Below are positions 9,101 through 16,732 of a DNA stretch of 64,000 nucleotides, piece by piece. The stretch comes from Candidatus Pullilachnospira intestinigallinarum (GTDB taxonomy: Bacteria > Bacillota > Clostridia > Lachnospirales > Lachnospiraceae), in assembly GCA_018711275.1 (NCBI GenBank), contig DVIN01000003.1, positions 1 to 64,000 on the forward strand. The letters are read 5' to 3'. The stretch's first letter is position 1. Each line of letters opens with the position of its first letter. The position numbers and the translations under genes are program-made. The notes below the pieces were generated by a model, which had not been told where the DNA came from, searched no databases, and saw nothing but the letters and a program-made list of their open reading frames with translations.

Positions 9101-9285
9101 GCTTCCTTATCCTTTGGGCCGTAGGTTTCCATCAGATCGTGCAGTTCCTCCGTAAGCTCCCTGCTCCGTCCGGCAGTCCGCTCCAGATTTTCCTGCGCCA
9201 CAGCGATAATCCTGGCCAGCTGCTCTTCCTCATCCTTCCTGGATAATCCCGGAATGGGCCGGGGGGTTTTCATCACATTTTCCAT
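6133..9285 (-). CDS. HelD-type UvrD helicase fused to a GH31 N-terminal domain
   Basis: 1,050 residues; typical HelD proteins are about 700-780. Residues 1-100 are a charged coiled-coil like the arm that HelD inserts into RNA polymerase. The superfamily 1 helicase core follows: Walker A QGVAGSGKTT (223-232), Walker B IIDEAQDFG (472-480), motif VI LLYVAATRAL (673-682). HelD uses ATP to release stalled RNA polymerase from DNA. Residues about 705-840 are a lysine/glutamate-rich linker. Residues about 840-1050 match the beta-sandwich N-domain of GH31 glycosidases, ending in YGPYVYTEGSGQIDYYFFFG. The catalytic barrel is absent. No ribosome binding site precedes the internal ATG at 6771, so the part appears to be one fused polypeptide. 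Starts behind AAAGGAAAACGAG, 18 nt after the aminotransferase. Confidence 0.85.
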   Translation of the reverse strand: MENVMKTPRPIPGLSRKDEEEQLARIIAVAQENLERTAGRSRELTEELHDLMETYGPKDKEALALLFNTQSQMRENQRDLIRCRKARKKPYFGRIDFLDGRIRQEESYYVGRVGISQNGREPLVIDWRAPVASVYYENSLGPCRYTVKNEGTFAIDLKRKRTYEIENDKLKDFYDSDVVANDELLNKYLARNKKAVLGEIIATIQKEQNAIIRKSPKTNLIVQGVAGSGKTTVAMHRISYILYNYEEFRPEDFYIIGSNRILLNYITGVLPELDVYGVSQMTMEELFVRLLYEDWDREKYRIRPADRKDPRICRKGSLSWFHDLEEFCNAYERQQIPAKDIRLKKTGALLLSAASIRQYLEEYPRMSMQSKINMLNARLLAKLENELSGKYISCTPEEKKELQKACRQHFGGNAWKGSVFRLYGEFLKEQKRNEKSVPFEEDCFDVYDLAALAFLYKRIKETDGIREASHVIIDEAQDFGMMAYGALAYCLRGCTYTIMGDVSQNIHFGYGLNDWKELQDLILTGTFDSFELLKKSYRNTVEISDFATEILRHGNFSIYPVEPISRHGNPVVIRECADEEDMLRQSAEIIRGWQQEERETIAVICRDQEEAATVSENLGKYLPLADSNLETAEFGSGIMVLPVEYTKGLEFDAVLIYHPSGEHYPCEDGYVKLLYVAATRALHELAVVHRGDLTDLIAKPVPEEKRMGSLEGRAKKPFRFETKRELTDKEQMARDVLQGNKERAMRDYLGPKPLVVSSPKEKKTEKVGMHGRDPSGDLIKKGEKEGKSAEVSEKIQETGKEHPDREMPVNPSRWKFGTAPDSSVLRPRGHGRIDNSVRMVRRTKQHVELISSYGTLRISPAEDDVIRVQFVKGRLTPFAEGFWNYQPPAALVWSARENKSLVEIATEKLTVRVDKKTGAVQFLEKGGRLLLAEKAALPRQVEEAPAGQTWTYFDWGKKEKLWAKGLLAQDLERVDQKARYISFGGKKLRMPLVVSELGYGIGIAAGNTVMCCDIPMYGPYVYTEGSGQIDYYFFFGGSSRETLQLYQKVQ

Positions 9286-9303
9286 CTCGTTTTCCTTTTC
9301 CGG

Positions 9304-10491
9304 TTATTTCCGGTACATGGCCGCCACCCGGTCAAAGGCCGCCAGGGAACGTTCTACTTTTTCCGTATCAATGCAGTAGGCAATCCGGAAATACCCCGGA
9401 CAGCCAAAGGTATCCCCCGGAACCAGCAACAGATCCGCTTCCATGGCTTTTTTACAGAATGCCTGGGAATCCGCCTCCAGCGCTTTGGGGAACATGTAGA
9501 AGGTCCCGCCGGGCCTTACGATCTCAAAGCCCAGCTTTGTCAGTCTGTCATAAAGAATCCCGGCGTTTTTCTCGTAAACCGACAGATCCGAGGTATCGCA
9601 AAGGCACTCTGCCACCGCCAGCTGAATAATGGAGGACGGACAGTTATGGCCGATTCCTCTGGAAATCTGGCCGCACATCTCCACAATCAGTTCCGCGTCC
9701 TCGCAGGACGGGGAGACCGCCACATATCCGATCCGCTCTCCGGGAATGGACAGAGACTTGCTGAAGGAATAGCAGGTAATGGTGTTTTTGTAATATTTCG
9801 CCACATAAGGAGCATCCACACCGTCAAATACAATCTCCCGGTAGGGTTCATCGGAAATCAGATAAATCTCATGGCCGTACGCCTTCTCCTTCTCCTCCAG
9901 AATCCGGGCCAGCTGCTGAATCGTTTCCGTGGTATAGACGATACCTGACGGATTGTTGGGCGTATTGATCAGCACCGCCGTGACATCCTCCGTCAGCATC
10001 TCCTCAAATTTCTGAAAATCCACCTGGAACCCGGCAAGATCCGGCGGGACCACCTTCAGATTGGCTCCTGTGAGATTCACATAAAACCGGTATTCCGGGA
10101 AAAACGGCGCAAAGGTCAAAATAGCGTCTCCCGGGACCGTCACCGCCCGGAAGGCATGGGCCAGGGCCGCCGCCGCCCCGCTGGTCATGAAAATGTGTTC
10201 TTTCTTATATTCCATGCCGAACCGCTGATTCAGCGAATCCGCCACCGCCTGCCGGACGGAATCAATGCCCAGCGTGGGACTGTAGCCGTGGAGTGCCACC
10301 GGGCTCTCGTTTTCCAGCAGGCTGATCATCTTTTTGGTAAACTTTTCCGGTACGGGCACCGAAGGATTTCCCAGACTGTAGTCAAACACATTCTCCGGTC
10401 CGATCTCCTTTCCTCTTTTTGCTCCGTAAGCCGCCATCTCCCGGATGGCAGATTTTGCTCCCAGCATGTTTTTATACTGTTTGGCGATCAT
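9304..10491 (-). CDS. PLP-dependent class I/II aminotransferase (aspartate-aminotransferase-like)
   Basis: 395 residues from ATG 10491 (MIAKQYKNML), which follows AAAGGAAG; the track start is 15 codons too far upstream. A fold-type I aminotransferase: PLP lysine in YSFSKSLSIPGERIG, cofactor contacts NTPNNPSG and SDEPYREIVFDG, and the substrate arginine near FRIAYC. The family transfers amino groups between amino acids and 2-oxo acids in the cytoplasm. The exact substrate cannot be read from sequence. It is followed after 18 nt by the HelD fusion, so the two are probably co-transcribed. Confidence 0.88.
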   Translation of the reverse strand: MIAKQYKNMLGAKSAIREMAAYGAKRGKEIGPENVFDYSLGNPSVPVPEKFTKKMISLLENESPVALHGYSPTLGIDSVRQAVADSLNQRFGMEYKKEHIFMTSGAAAALAHAFRAVTVPGDAILTFAPFFPEYRFYVNLTGANLKVVPPDLAGFQVDFQKFEEMLTEDVTAVLINTPNNPSGIVYTTETIQQLARILEEKEKAYGHEIYLISDEPYREIVFDGVDAPYVAKYYKNTITCYSFSKSLSIPGERIGYVAVSPSCEDAELIVEMCGQISRGIGHNCPSSIIQLAVAECLCDTSDLSVYEKNAGILYDRLTKLGFEIVRPGGTFYMFPKALEADSQAFCKKAMEADLLLVPGDTFGCPGYFRIAYCIDTEKVERSLAAFDRVAAMYRK

Positions 10492-10614
10492 ATCTATCTT
10501 CCTTTCTTTTCGTATATTTACAATGGCATTGGCCATCGGAGGATCTATCCGGGGTTCCTTTACATCGGATGCCTGGTCATAAAGGGATCCCGGGTAACGC
10601 CCGCAAAGGACAGC

Positions 10615-10636
10615 ATCCCGGCCGTATGGCCGGGAT
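10615..10636 (-). terminator. Hairpin between mscS and the aminotransferase
   Basis: ATCCCGGCC/GGCCGGGAT forms a perfect 9-bp stem with a 4-nt loop. No T-run follows on either strand, so it is a weak candidate terminator or mRNA-stabilising hairpin for the glgB-mscS transcript. Confidence 0.35.
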
Positions 10637-10676
10637 TCTGCCCTTCCTCTTAAATTTCGGGAAATCTTTCCTCCGG

Positions 10677-11528
10677 TTACTTTTTTATTTCCCTGGGAAC
10701 CTCCTGAATCCGCAGATCCATCTGAGGATATGGGATCTGAATGCCGTTGGCGTCGAAGGCTTCCTTGATGCGCTCATTCATCCGCCACTTGGTATTCCAG
10801 AATTCTTCTGTCTTTACCCAGGACTTCATTCCCAGCACCACAGAACTGTCTCCCAGCGAATCCACATAAATCTGGCTTTCCTCCTGATCCATCAGTTCCG
10901 GATCCTCCTGAATCAACTGCCGGAGAATCTCTTTGGCCTTCTGCAGATCCGAATCGTAAGAGATTCCCACTTTGATTTCCAGACGCCGTTTATCGGCCGC
11001 CGTCACATTGGTAATGCAGTTGCCGGTCAGCAGGGAATTGGGAATCACCACTTTTCTGCTGTCCGTGGTGGCCAGGGTGGTATAATACAGTTCAATTTTC
11101 TCCACGGTTCCTTCATTATTCTCTCCATGTTCGATTATGTAATCGCCCACGGAAAAGGGTCTGAGAAACATAATGATCAGCCCGCTGGCAAAATTGGACA
11201 GTCCGTCTTTCAAAGCCAGGCTGACCGCCACGCCGGCGGAGGCCAGCACGGTGGCTATGGAAGTCCGGTCCACCCCCACCTGGGCTGCCAGCGTCATGAT
11301 CAGAAGGATGTGGAGGCTGATCTTTAAAATCGACATCAGGAAACTTTTGGCCGCCTCGTCCGTTCCATACTTCAGCAGATGCTTCTTTACCATACGGCAC
11401 AGCCAGGCAATCACCTTTGTCCCGACAGCGTAGACAATCAGCGCCAGAACCAGTCGGAGCAGAAATCCCAGCATACTGTCTCTGGGAATGTTATTCAGCC
11501 AGGACAGCGCTTCTTTGATCACATCCAT
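10677..11528 (-). CDS. MscS-family mechanosensitive channel
   Basis: 283 residues, the size of small-conductance MscS. It opens under membrane tension to release solutes. Three N-terminal hydrophobic segments lie in residues about 18-110. The pore helix region reads VLASAGVAVSLALKDGLSNFASG, matching the glycine/alanine-rich TM3 that packs the heptameric pore. The beta domain follows (GDYIIEHGENNEGTVEKIELYYT) and then the cytoplasmic alpha/beta cage. Its start lies 9 nt after the glgB stop, with the AAAGGAT site inside the glgB end, so it is likely translated from the glgB mRNA. Confidence 0.92.
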   Translation of the reverse strand: MDVIKEALSWLNNIPRDSMLGFLLRLVLALIVYAVGTKVIAWLCRMVKKHLLKYGTDEAAKSFLMSILKISLHILLIMTLAAQVGVDRTSIATVLASAGVAVSLALKDGLSNFASGLIIMFLRPFSVGDYIIEHGENNEGTVEKIELYYTTLATTDSRKVVIPNSLLTGNCITNVTAADKRRLEIKVGISYDSDLQKAKEILRQLIQEDPELMDQEESQIYVDSLGDSSVVLGMKSWVKTEEFWNTKWRMNERIKEAFDANGIQIPYPQMDLRIQEVPREIKK

Positions 11529-11537
11529 AAAATAAAC

Positions 11538-14063
11538 TTATCCTTTCTCTCCGGCCGGTCCGCGTTTCTTTCCGACGCCTGCCGTATCCGTCTCTGCTCG
11601 CTTTTGCGGTTCTGGTTTTTCATTCTCTGGTTTTGTCTTCCCGGTCTTTGCGGCCCTCTGTTTCGGCTCCTCCGCTTCCTCCTTCACAACCCTCTGCTTT
11701 GGCTCCTCCACTTTCGGCTCTTCCGCCTTTCCTTTCTTCGTCTGCTCCTCTGCTTTTTGGGCCAGCTCCATCTGTCTGCTGATCTCTTCCTTCAGACCGG
11801 TTTTCTTTGCGGAAGTATTCTTTCTCTTTCCTCTGGCAGTCTTGTTGTCCACCGCTTTTTCCACGGTTTTGGTATAACTGTAAATACAGATGCCCAGCGC
11901 CGGAACCTTGACGGTGAGCGAATAGGGCCGGTCGTCACATTCCACCTTTTTTGCGATCTTCACCCGGGGATTCACGAAACCGCTTCCGCCGTAAGCCTCG
12001 GCATCACTGTTGAGGATTTCTTTATATTTTCCCGCGTAGGGCACGCCCACCTGATGGGCGTCATAGGCCACATCAGAGAAGTTGCAGATCACCACCAGAG
12101 TCTCCTCCGGCTTTGCGGTTCTTCTCATGAAGGATACCATGCTTTTTTCCCAGTCCACGCAGTTGATCCACTCAAAGCCCTGGGGATCGTAATCCATCCG
12201 GTAGAGAGCCGGATACTGCCGGTAAAGTCCGATCAACGCTTTCATGAAATCACGCAGCTTCTGATGCTCCGGCTGCTCCATATCGCTCCAGTCCAGCGAT
12301 TTATTCTCCGCCCACTCATGCTCCTGGCCAAACTCCTGCCCCATAAACAGAAGCTTCTTTCCGGGATGCGTCACGAAAAATCCCAGCGCCAGCCGCAGAT
12401 TGGCAAACTTCTTTTCCCGTTCCCCGGGCATCTTATTCAGCAGCGAGCCTTTTCCATGTACCACCTCATCATGGGAAAGACTCAGCATGAAATTCTCACT
12501 GTAAGCATAAATCATGCTGAAGGTCAGCTCGTTGTGATGGCTTCCCCGAAACAGGGGATCGTTGCACATATAGCCGATGAAATCGTTCATCCATCCCATA
12601 TTCCACTTATAGTCAAAGCCCAGGCCGTCGTCCTCCACACTGCCGGTCACTCGCGGCCATGCGGTGGACTCCTCCGCGATCAGCAGCGTATCCGGATATT
12701 TTTTCTTGAAGATGGAATTCAGATGCTTCAGGAATTCCACCGCGTCCAGATTTTCGTTGCCTCCATAGATATTGGGAATCCATTCTCCATCGTTTTTCCC
12801 GTAATCCAGATAAAGCATGGATGCCACCGCGTCGAAACGGATACCGTCCACATGGTACTTGTCCGCCCAGTACAGTGCGTTGGAAATCAGGAAATTCTTC
12901 ACCTGGGGGCGGCCGTAATTATAGATCAGTGTGCCCCAGTGGGGGTGATATCCCTGCCGGGGATCCAGATGTTCATAGAGGCAGGTTCCGTCAAAGGAAG
13001 CCAGACCGAAGGTATCTCTCGGAAAATGGGCCGGCACCCAGTCCAGAATCACACCGAAACCGGCCCGGTGAAGGGTATCCACAAAGAACATGAAATCCTC
13101 CGGTGAACCGTACCGGCTGGTGGGCGCATAATACCCCGTCACCTGGTAGCCCCAGGAAGCGTCAAAGGGATGCTCCATGATGGGCATCAGCTCCACATGA
13201 GTATAGCCCATCTCTGTCAGATACTCCACCAGCATAGGGGCAATCTCCCGGTAATTGTAAAACTCCCGGCCATCCTCCGGTTTTTTCCAGGAACCCAGAT
13301 GCATCTCATAGACAAACATGGGCTGATCCGTCTTATTCAGTTTTTTTCTGCTGCGCAGCCATGCCTTGTCCCGCCAGCGAAACCGGGTCAGATCCGCCAC
13401 CACAGAAGCAGTGGCCGGGCGAAGCTCCGCGGCATTGGCGTAAGGATCCGCTTTCAGATAAGTCAGTCCGTCCCGCAGCTTCAGTTCGTATTTGTAAATG
13501 GCCCCCACGGGAATTCCCGGGATGAACAGTTCGTAGATTCCGGAAGCCTGCAGAAGATTCATCTGATACATCCTGCCGTCCCAGTTGTTGAAATCGCCCA
13601 CCACGGACACCCGCATGGCATTGGGCGCCCAAACCGCGAAGTACACGCCGTCCACACCGTCAATGGTCATGGGATGGGCGCCCATCTTCTCATAAATCTC
13701 ATAACAGATCCCGTTGGTAAACTGCTGCTCTTCCTCCAGGGTGATCTGAGGGCCGAAAGCATAGGGATCCCGGTATTCTCTCACTTCCTCCTGCTCACTT
13801 ACCAGATACACATAGTCAGGAATCTCCTGATACGGCAGCAGTGCCGCAAAGAAACCTGCCTCATCCTCCATCACCATGGGATATGTTTTCTCATCGGAAA
13901 GAACTTTGACGCTTACCTGGGTTCTCTCCGGAAAAAAGCACTGCACCAGAACACCGTCTCCGGTCATCCGGGGACCCAGAATATTCCTGGGGGCATTTTC
14001 CTCCGAATACACCACGGCCTCAATCTCCGGCCAGTCCATCATTTCATATAATTTGTCTGCCAT
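11538..14063 (-). CDS. glgB: 1,4-alpha-glucan branching enzyme with a charged C-terminal tail
   Basis: Makes alpha-1,6 branches in glycogen. 841 residues from ATG 14063 (MADKLYEMMDW) behind GAGGAGG; the track start 8 codons earlier has a poorer site. Seen: N-terminal and CBM48 beta domains (about 20-230), then the GH13 barrel with nucleophile region DGIRFDAVASMLY, acid/base LIAEESTAWP and the third acid SHDEVVHGKGS. The enzyme normally ends near 640-750 residues. Here about 105 extra residues, rich in Lys, Glu and Pro with an EEPKQR repeat, follow. This low-complexity tail is likely disordered. No other glycogen gene is nearby. mscS is downstream. Confidence 0.95.
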   Translation of the reverse strand: MADKLYEMMDWPEIEAVVYSEENAPRNILGPRMTGDGVLVQCFFPERTQVSVKVLSDEKTYPMVMEDEAGFFAALLPYQEIPDYVYLVSEQEEVREYRDPYAFGPQITLEEEQQFTNGICYEIYEKMGAHPMTIDGVDGVYFAVWAPNAMRVSVVGDFNNWDGRMYQMNLLQASGIYELFIPGIPVGAIYKYELKLRDGLTYLKADPYANAAELRPATASVVADLTRFRWRDKAWLRSRKKLNKTDQPMFVYEMHLGSWKKPEDGREFYNYREIAPMLVEYLTEMGYTHVELMPIMEHPFDASWGYQVTGYYAPTSRYGSPEDFMFFVDTLHRAGFGVILDWVPAHFPRDTFGLASFDGTCLYEHLDPRQGYHPHWGTLIYNYGRPQVKNFLISNALYWADKYHVDGIRFDAVASMLYLDYGKNDGEWIPNIYGGNENLDAVEFLKHLNSIFKKKYPDTLLIAEESTAWPRVTGSVEDDGLGFDYKWNMGWMNDFIGYMCNDPLFRGSHHNELTFSMIYAYSENFMLSLSHDEVVHGKGSLLNKMPGEREKKFANLRLALGFFVTHPGKKLLFMGQEFGQEHEWAENKSLDWSDMEQPEHQKLRDFMKALIGLYRQYPALYRMDYDPQGFEWINCVDWEKSMVSFMRRTAKPEETLVVICNFSDVAYDAHQVGVPYAGKYKEILNSDAEAYGGSGFVNPRVKIAKKVECDDRPYSLTVKVPALGICIYSYTKTVEKAVDNKTARGKRKNTSAKKTGLKEEISRQMELAQKAEEQTKKGKAEEPKVEEPKQRVVKEEAEEPKQRAAKTGKTKPENEKPEPQKRAETDTAGVGKKRGPAGEKG

Positions 14064-14146
14064 AAAACCCGTACCTCCTCTTTTCATAATTATCCCAACG
14101 GATATCTCTGCATATGCAGTGTATCCAATTATGAAAGTATAAACTT

Positions 14147-14175
14147 ATTCTATCACTTTTGCCCTGGAAATACAA
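14147..14175 (-). promoter_or_regulatory. Likely promoter of glgB
   Basis: Minus-strand TTGTAT and TAGAAT separated by 17 nt. The leader (about 85 nt) contains a palindrome CTGCATATGCAG within GGATA/TATCC arms. Confidence 0.5.
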
Positions 14176-14192
14176 GTTTCAGTCAGCTTTCC

Positions 14193-14678
14193 CTACAGCA
14201 GTTCCGACGCCTTTTTTCCTGTCATATGTTCGATGCGCATTTCCAGGACACAAAGTCCCTTCCACTCCCGCCGGATCGCCTGGTTTCTGTTTTCTTCGCT
14301 GTCATTGGGGGCATACTTTACAGCCAGCTTTTCAATGGCAGTTCTCTTTTCTTCATCCGTCTCCAGAATCCGCATCTTCCCGAATACGGTCACACTCCGG
14401 TAATAGGTGGTATACACGGCGGGCGCCACCTGATCCTGCCCTACCACGCAGAAGGACGCCTTCGCGTCCCGGCGGACGGCATCGATTTTATGACCGGTTT
14501 TTGCGGAGTGAAAAATGATGGTTCCCTCCTGTTCGTCGTACACATAGCTTAAAGGAACCGCATAGGGATATCCCTCGTCACCGGCAAGGGCCAGTACCCC
14601 ACAAGTGCCCTTTTTCAGAATTTCTTGCGCTTCCTCCGGCGCCATCTGCTGTCTTTTCAGTCGCATTTCCCGAAACAT
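14193..14678 (-). CDS. Pyridoxamine 5'-phosphate oxidase-family flavoprotein (NimA-like)
   Basis: 161 residues from ATG 14678 (MFREMRLKRQ) behind CAGGAGGGAG. The split-barrel FMN-binding fold is suggested by VLALAGDEGYPYAVPLSYVYDE and by IIFHSAKTGHKIDAVRRDAKASFCVVG, typical of the family that includes nitroimidazole reductase NimA. Members bind FMN or haem, and most have unknown substrates. It is the last gene of the polyamine catabolic string, 61 nt after the Fe-alcohol dehydrogenase. Whether it belongs functionally to that operon is unclear. No convincing terminator follows. Confidence 0.82.
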   Translation of the reverse strand: MFREMRLKRQQMAPEEAQEILKKGTCGVLALAGDEGYPYAVPLSYVYDEQEGTIIFHSAKTGHKIDAVRRDAKASFCVVGQDQVAPAVYTTYYRSVTVFGKMRILETDEEKRTAIEKLAVKYAPNDSEENRNQAIRREWKGLCVLEMRIEHMTGKKASELL

Positions 14679-14739
14679 TTTTCTCCCTCCTGTTCTTGAA
14701 TTGAACGGCAACAGTTCCGCCGCCTTCTCCGTTCCCTTC

Positions 14740-15861
14740 TCACATCGCCCTGCGGTACAGTTTTGCTATGGCTTCCCTGTCGAACTGCACCGGATGCGCG
14801 CTGATGGCTGCGGCGGACACTTTCAGACAGTTATCCGTCATCCACTCCACATCCTCTTTTCTGACGCCTTCCGCCGACAGGGTGGTCTCAAGGCCGATGT
14901 CCCGCAGAAGATCCGTAAGAAGCACCAGGAAATCGCCGCCGCCCATATGCTGTGCCAGCACCTGAAATTTTTCGGGCGCCCGGGGGATGGTGGCCTCGTA
15001 AATCACCGGGGAAAGGGCCGCCAGGCCCCGGCCATGCACAATATCCCTCAGGCCGCTGGCCGGGTGCTCCATACCGTGGGGCAGCGCCACTCCCGCCATA
15101 TTGATGCACATGCCGCCCAGGGTACTTCCCAGACATACCCGCCCCCAGGCTTCCATATCCGAATGATCCGCCAGAGCCTTGCGGATATTGTCTGCCAGAA
15201 GTTCCACCCCAAAAAGCGCCTGCTGCATCACCAGAGGCTGGGTGGTTCTGGACAGATACGCCTCCATATTGTGGCAGAGGGCATCGAACATCACGCTGGA
15301 AGCCACCCCATTGGGCATGGTCACCATCAGCTCCGGATCGATGATGGATACTTTGGAGAGACTGACCATATTGCGCAGCGACTTTTTGTCTCCCGTTTTG
15401 TCATTGGTAAGCACAGCAAAACAGTTGCCCTCGCTGCCGGTTCCGCAGGTGGTGGGCAGGGCCACCAGCGGCAGCGCCTGGCTGCCGGTTCGGAGCCCGA
15501 AAATGTAGTCAAAAATGTCGCCGTCGTTTTTCGCCAGAAACGCGATGGCTTTTCCGCAGTCGATAATACTTCCGCCGCCTGCGGCCACCACCACGTCACA
15601 CTTCTCTTCCCGGGCCAGCGCCATTCCCCGGTAGGCGTCGGAGGCCAGCGGGTTTGGACGGGCCTGGTCATAGACCACCGAAGAGACGCCGGCTTTTTTC
15701 AGAGAATCCTGAATGCGGTCAAGAAGACCGGTTTTCCTGGCGCTGTTTCTTCCTGTCACCACCAGGGCCCGCCTTCCGTATTTGGCGGTCTCTTCTCCCA
15801 CCAGGTCGGCCTTCCCCTGCCCGAAAATCAGATTCACCGGAAGATAATACTGAAATTCCAT
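14740..15861 (-). CDS. Iron-containing alcohol dehydrogenase, probable 4-hydroxybutyrate dehydrogenase
   Basis: 373 residues from ATG 15861 (MEFQYYLPVN) behind AGAGGTGA. Type III (iron) dehydrogenase: NAD-binding motif AAGGGSIIDCGKA, PTTCGTGSE, and metal ligands in FDALCHNMEAY, LPHGMEHPASG and VHGRGLA. In this operon the natural role is reduction of succinate semialdehyde to 4-hydroxybutyrate, the step after the GABA aminotransferase. This comes from gene context, and butanol or lactaldehyde reductase activity cannot be excluded. It starts 7 nt downstream of the aguB stop, so translation is probably coupled. Confidence 0.85.
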   Translation of the reverse strand: MEFQYYLPVNLIFGQGKADLVGEETAKYGRRALVVTGRNSARKTGLLDRIQDSLKKAGVSSVVYDQARPNPLASDAYRGMALAREEKCDVVVAAGGGSIIDCGKAIAFLAKNDGDIFDYIFGLRTGSQALPLVALPTTCGTGSEGNCFAVLTNDKTGDKKSLRNMVSLSKVSIIDPELMVTMPNGVASSVMFDALCHNMEAYLSRTTQPLVMQQALFGVELLADNIRKALADHSDMEAWGRVCLGSTLGGMCINMAGVALPHGMEHPASGLRDIVHGRGLAALSPVIYEATIPRAPEKFQVLAQHMGGGDFLVLLTDLLRDIGLETTLSAEGVRKEDVEWMTDNCLKVSAAAISAHPVQFDREAIAKLYRRAM

Positions 15862-15868
15862 ACTGCAG

Positions 15869-16732
15869 TCACCTCTTTCCATGGGTCAGAAGAATCTGAT
15901 ACATCTCCGGTCTTCGATCCCGGAATACGCCCCATTCCCGCCTTTTTTCCGCGATGGCATCCAGGTCAAAGGAAGCGGTCAGCACCATCTCGCTCTCCCG
16001 GTCCGCCTGGGCCACCAGTGCTCCCGTTTCATCGGCGATGAAGGAAGAGCCGTAAAATGTCATTTCAGAATCCTTTTCCGCTTCCGTACCGATCCGGTTG
16101 GAGGCGATCACCGGCATGATGTTTGCGGCCGCATGCCCCTGCATGCAGCGGGTCCAGTGGGGCTGGGAATCGTTCTGAAGTACCGGTTCACTGCCGATAG
16201 CGGTGGGATAAAACAGCAGTTCCGCACCCAGAAGCGCCATGCATCTGGCCGCTTCCGGGAACCACTGATCCCAGCAGATCCCGCAGCCGATCCTGCCGTA
16301 TCTGGTATCCCATACTTTAAAACCGGTATCCCCCGGCGTGAAATAGAATTTCTCCGCATAGGGCAGGCCGTCGGGGATGTGCGTTTTGCGGTAATAGCCC
16401 AGAACACTTCCGTCCGCATCGATGATAGCCAGCGTGTTGAAGCCCGTATTTCCGGCTTTTTCATAAAAGCTCACCGGAATCACCACCGACAGTTCCCGGG
16501 CCACCTGCTGAAACCGGAGAACCGCTGGATTTTCCTCCGCCTTCGTACACATTTTCATATAATCAAAGCTCTGGATCTGGGCAAAATACGGGGTTTCAAA
16601 CAACTCCTGCAGCAGAACAATATTGGCGCCCTGCGCCGCCGCCTGCCGCACCAGACCTTCCGCCTTGTTCAGATTTTCCTCCCGATTCCAGCTGCAGCTC
16701 ATCTGGGTGGCAGCCACAGTCACTTTTCTCAT
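15869..16732 (-). CDS. aguB: N-carbamoylputrescine amidase
   Basis: Hydrolyses N-carbamoylputrescine to putrescine, CO2 and ammonia. 287 residues from ATG 16732 (MRKVTVAATQM) behind AAGGAGGTG. Nitrilase superfamily with the complete triad: Glu in LLQELFETPYF, Lys in YYRKTHIPDG, Cys in GCGICWDQWFPEAAR. These motifs and the length fit AguB closely. The start overlaps the stop of the upstream aminotransferase by 4 nt. Agmatine deiminase (AguA), which makes the substrate, is not in this window, so it must be encoded elsewhere or the substrate is imported. Confidence 0.93.
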   Translation of the reverse strand: MRKVTVAATQMSCSWNREENLNKAEGLVRQAAAQGANIVLLQELFETPYFAQIQSFDYMKMCTKAEENPAVLRFQQVARELSVVIPVSFYEKAGNTGFNTLAIIDADGSVLGYYRKTHIPDGLPYAEKFYFTPGDTGFKVWDTRYGRIGCGICWDQWFPEAARCMALLGAELLFYPTAIGSEPVLQNDSQPHWTRCMQGHAAANIMPVIASNRIGTEAEKDSEMTFYGSSFIADETGALVAQADRESEMVLTASFDLDAIAEKRREWGVFRDRRPEMYQILLTHGKR

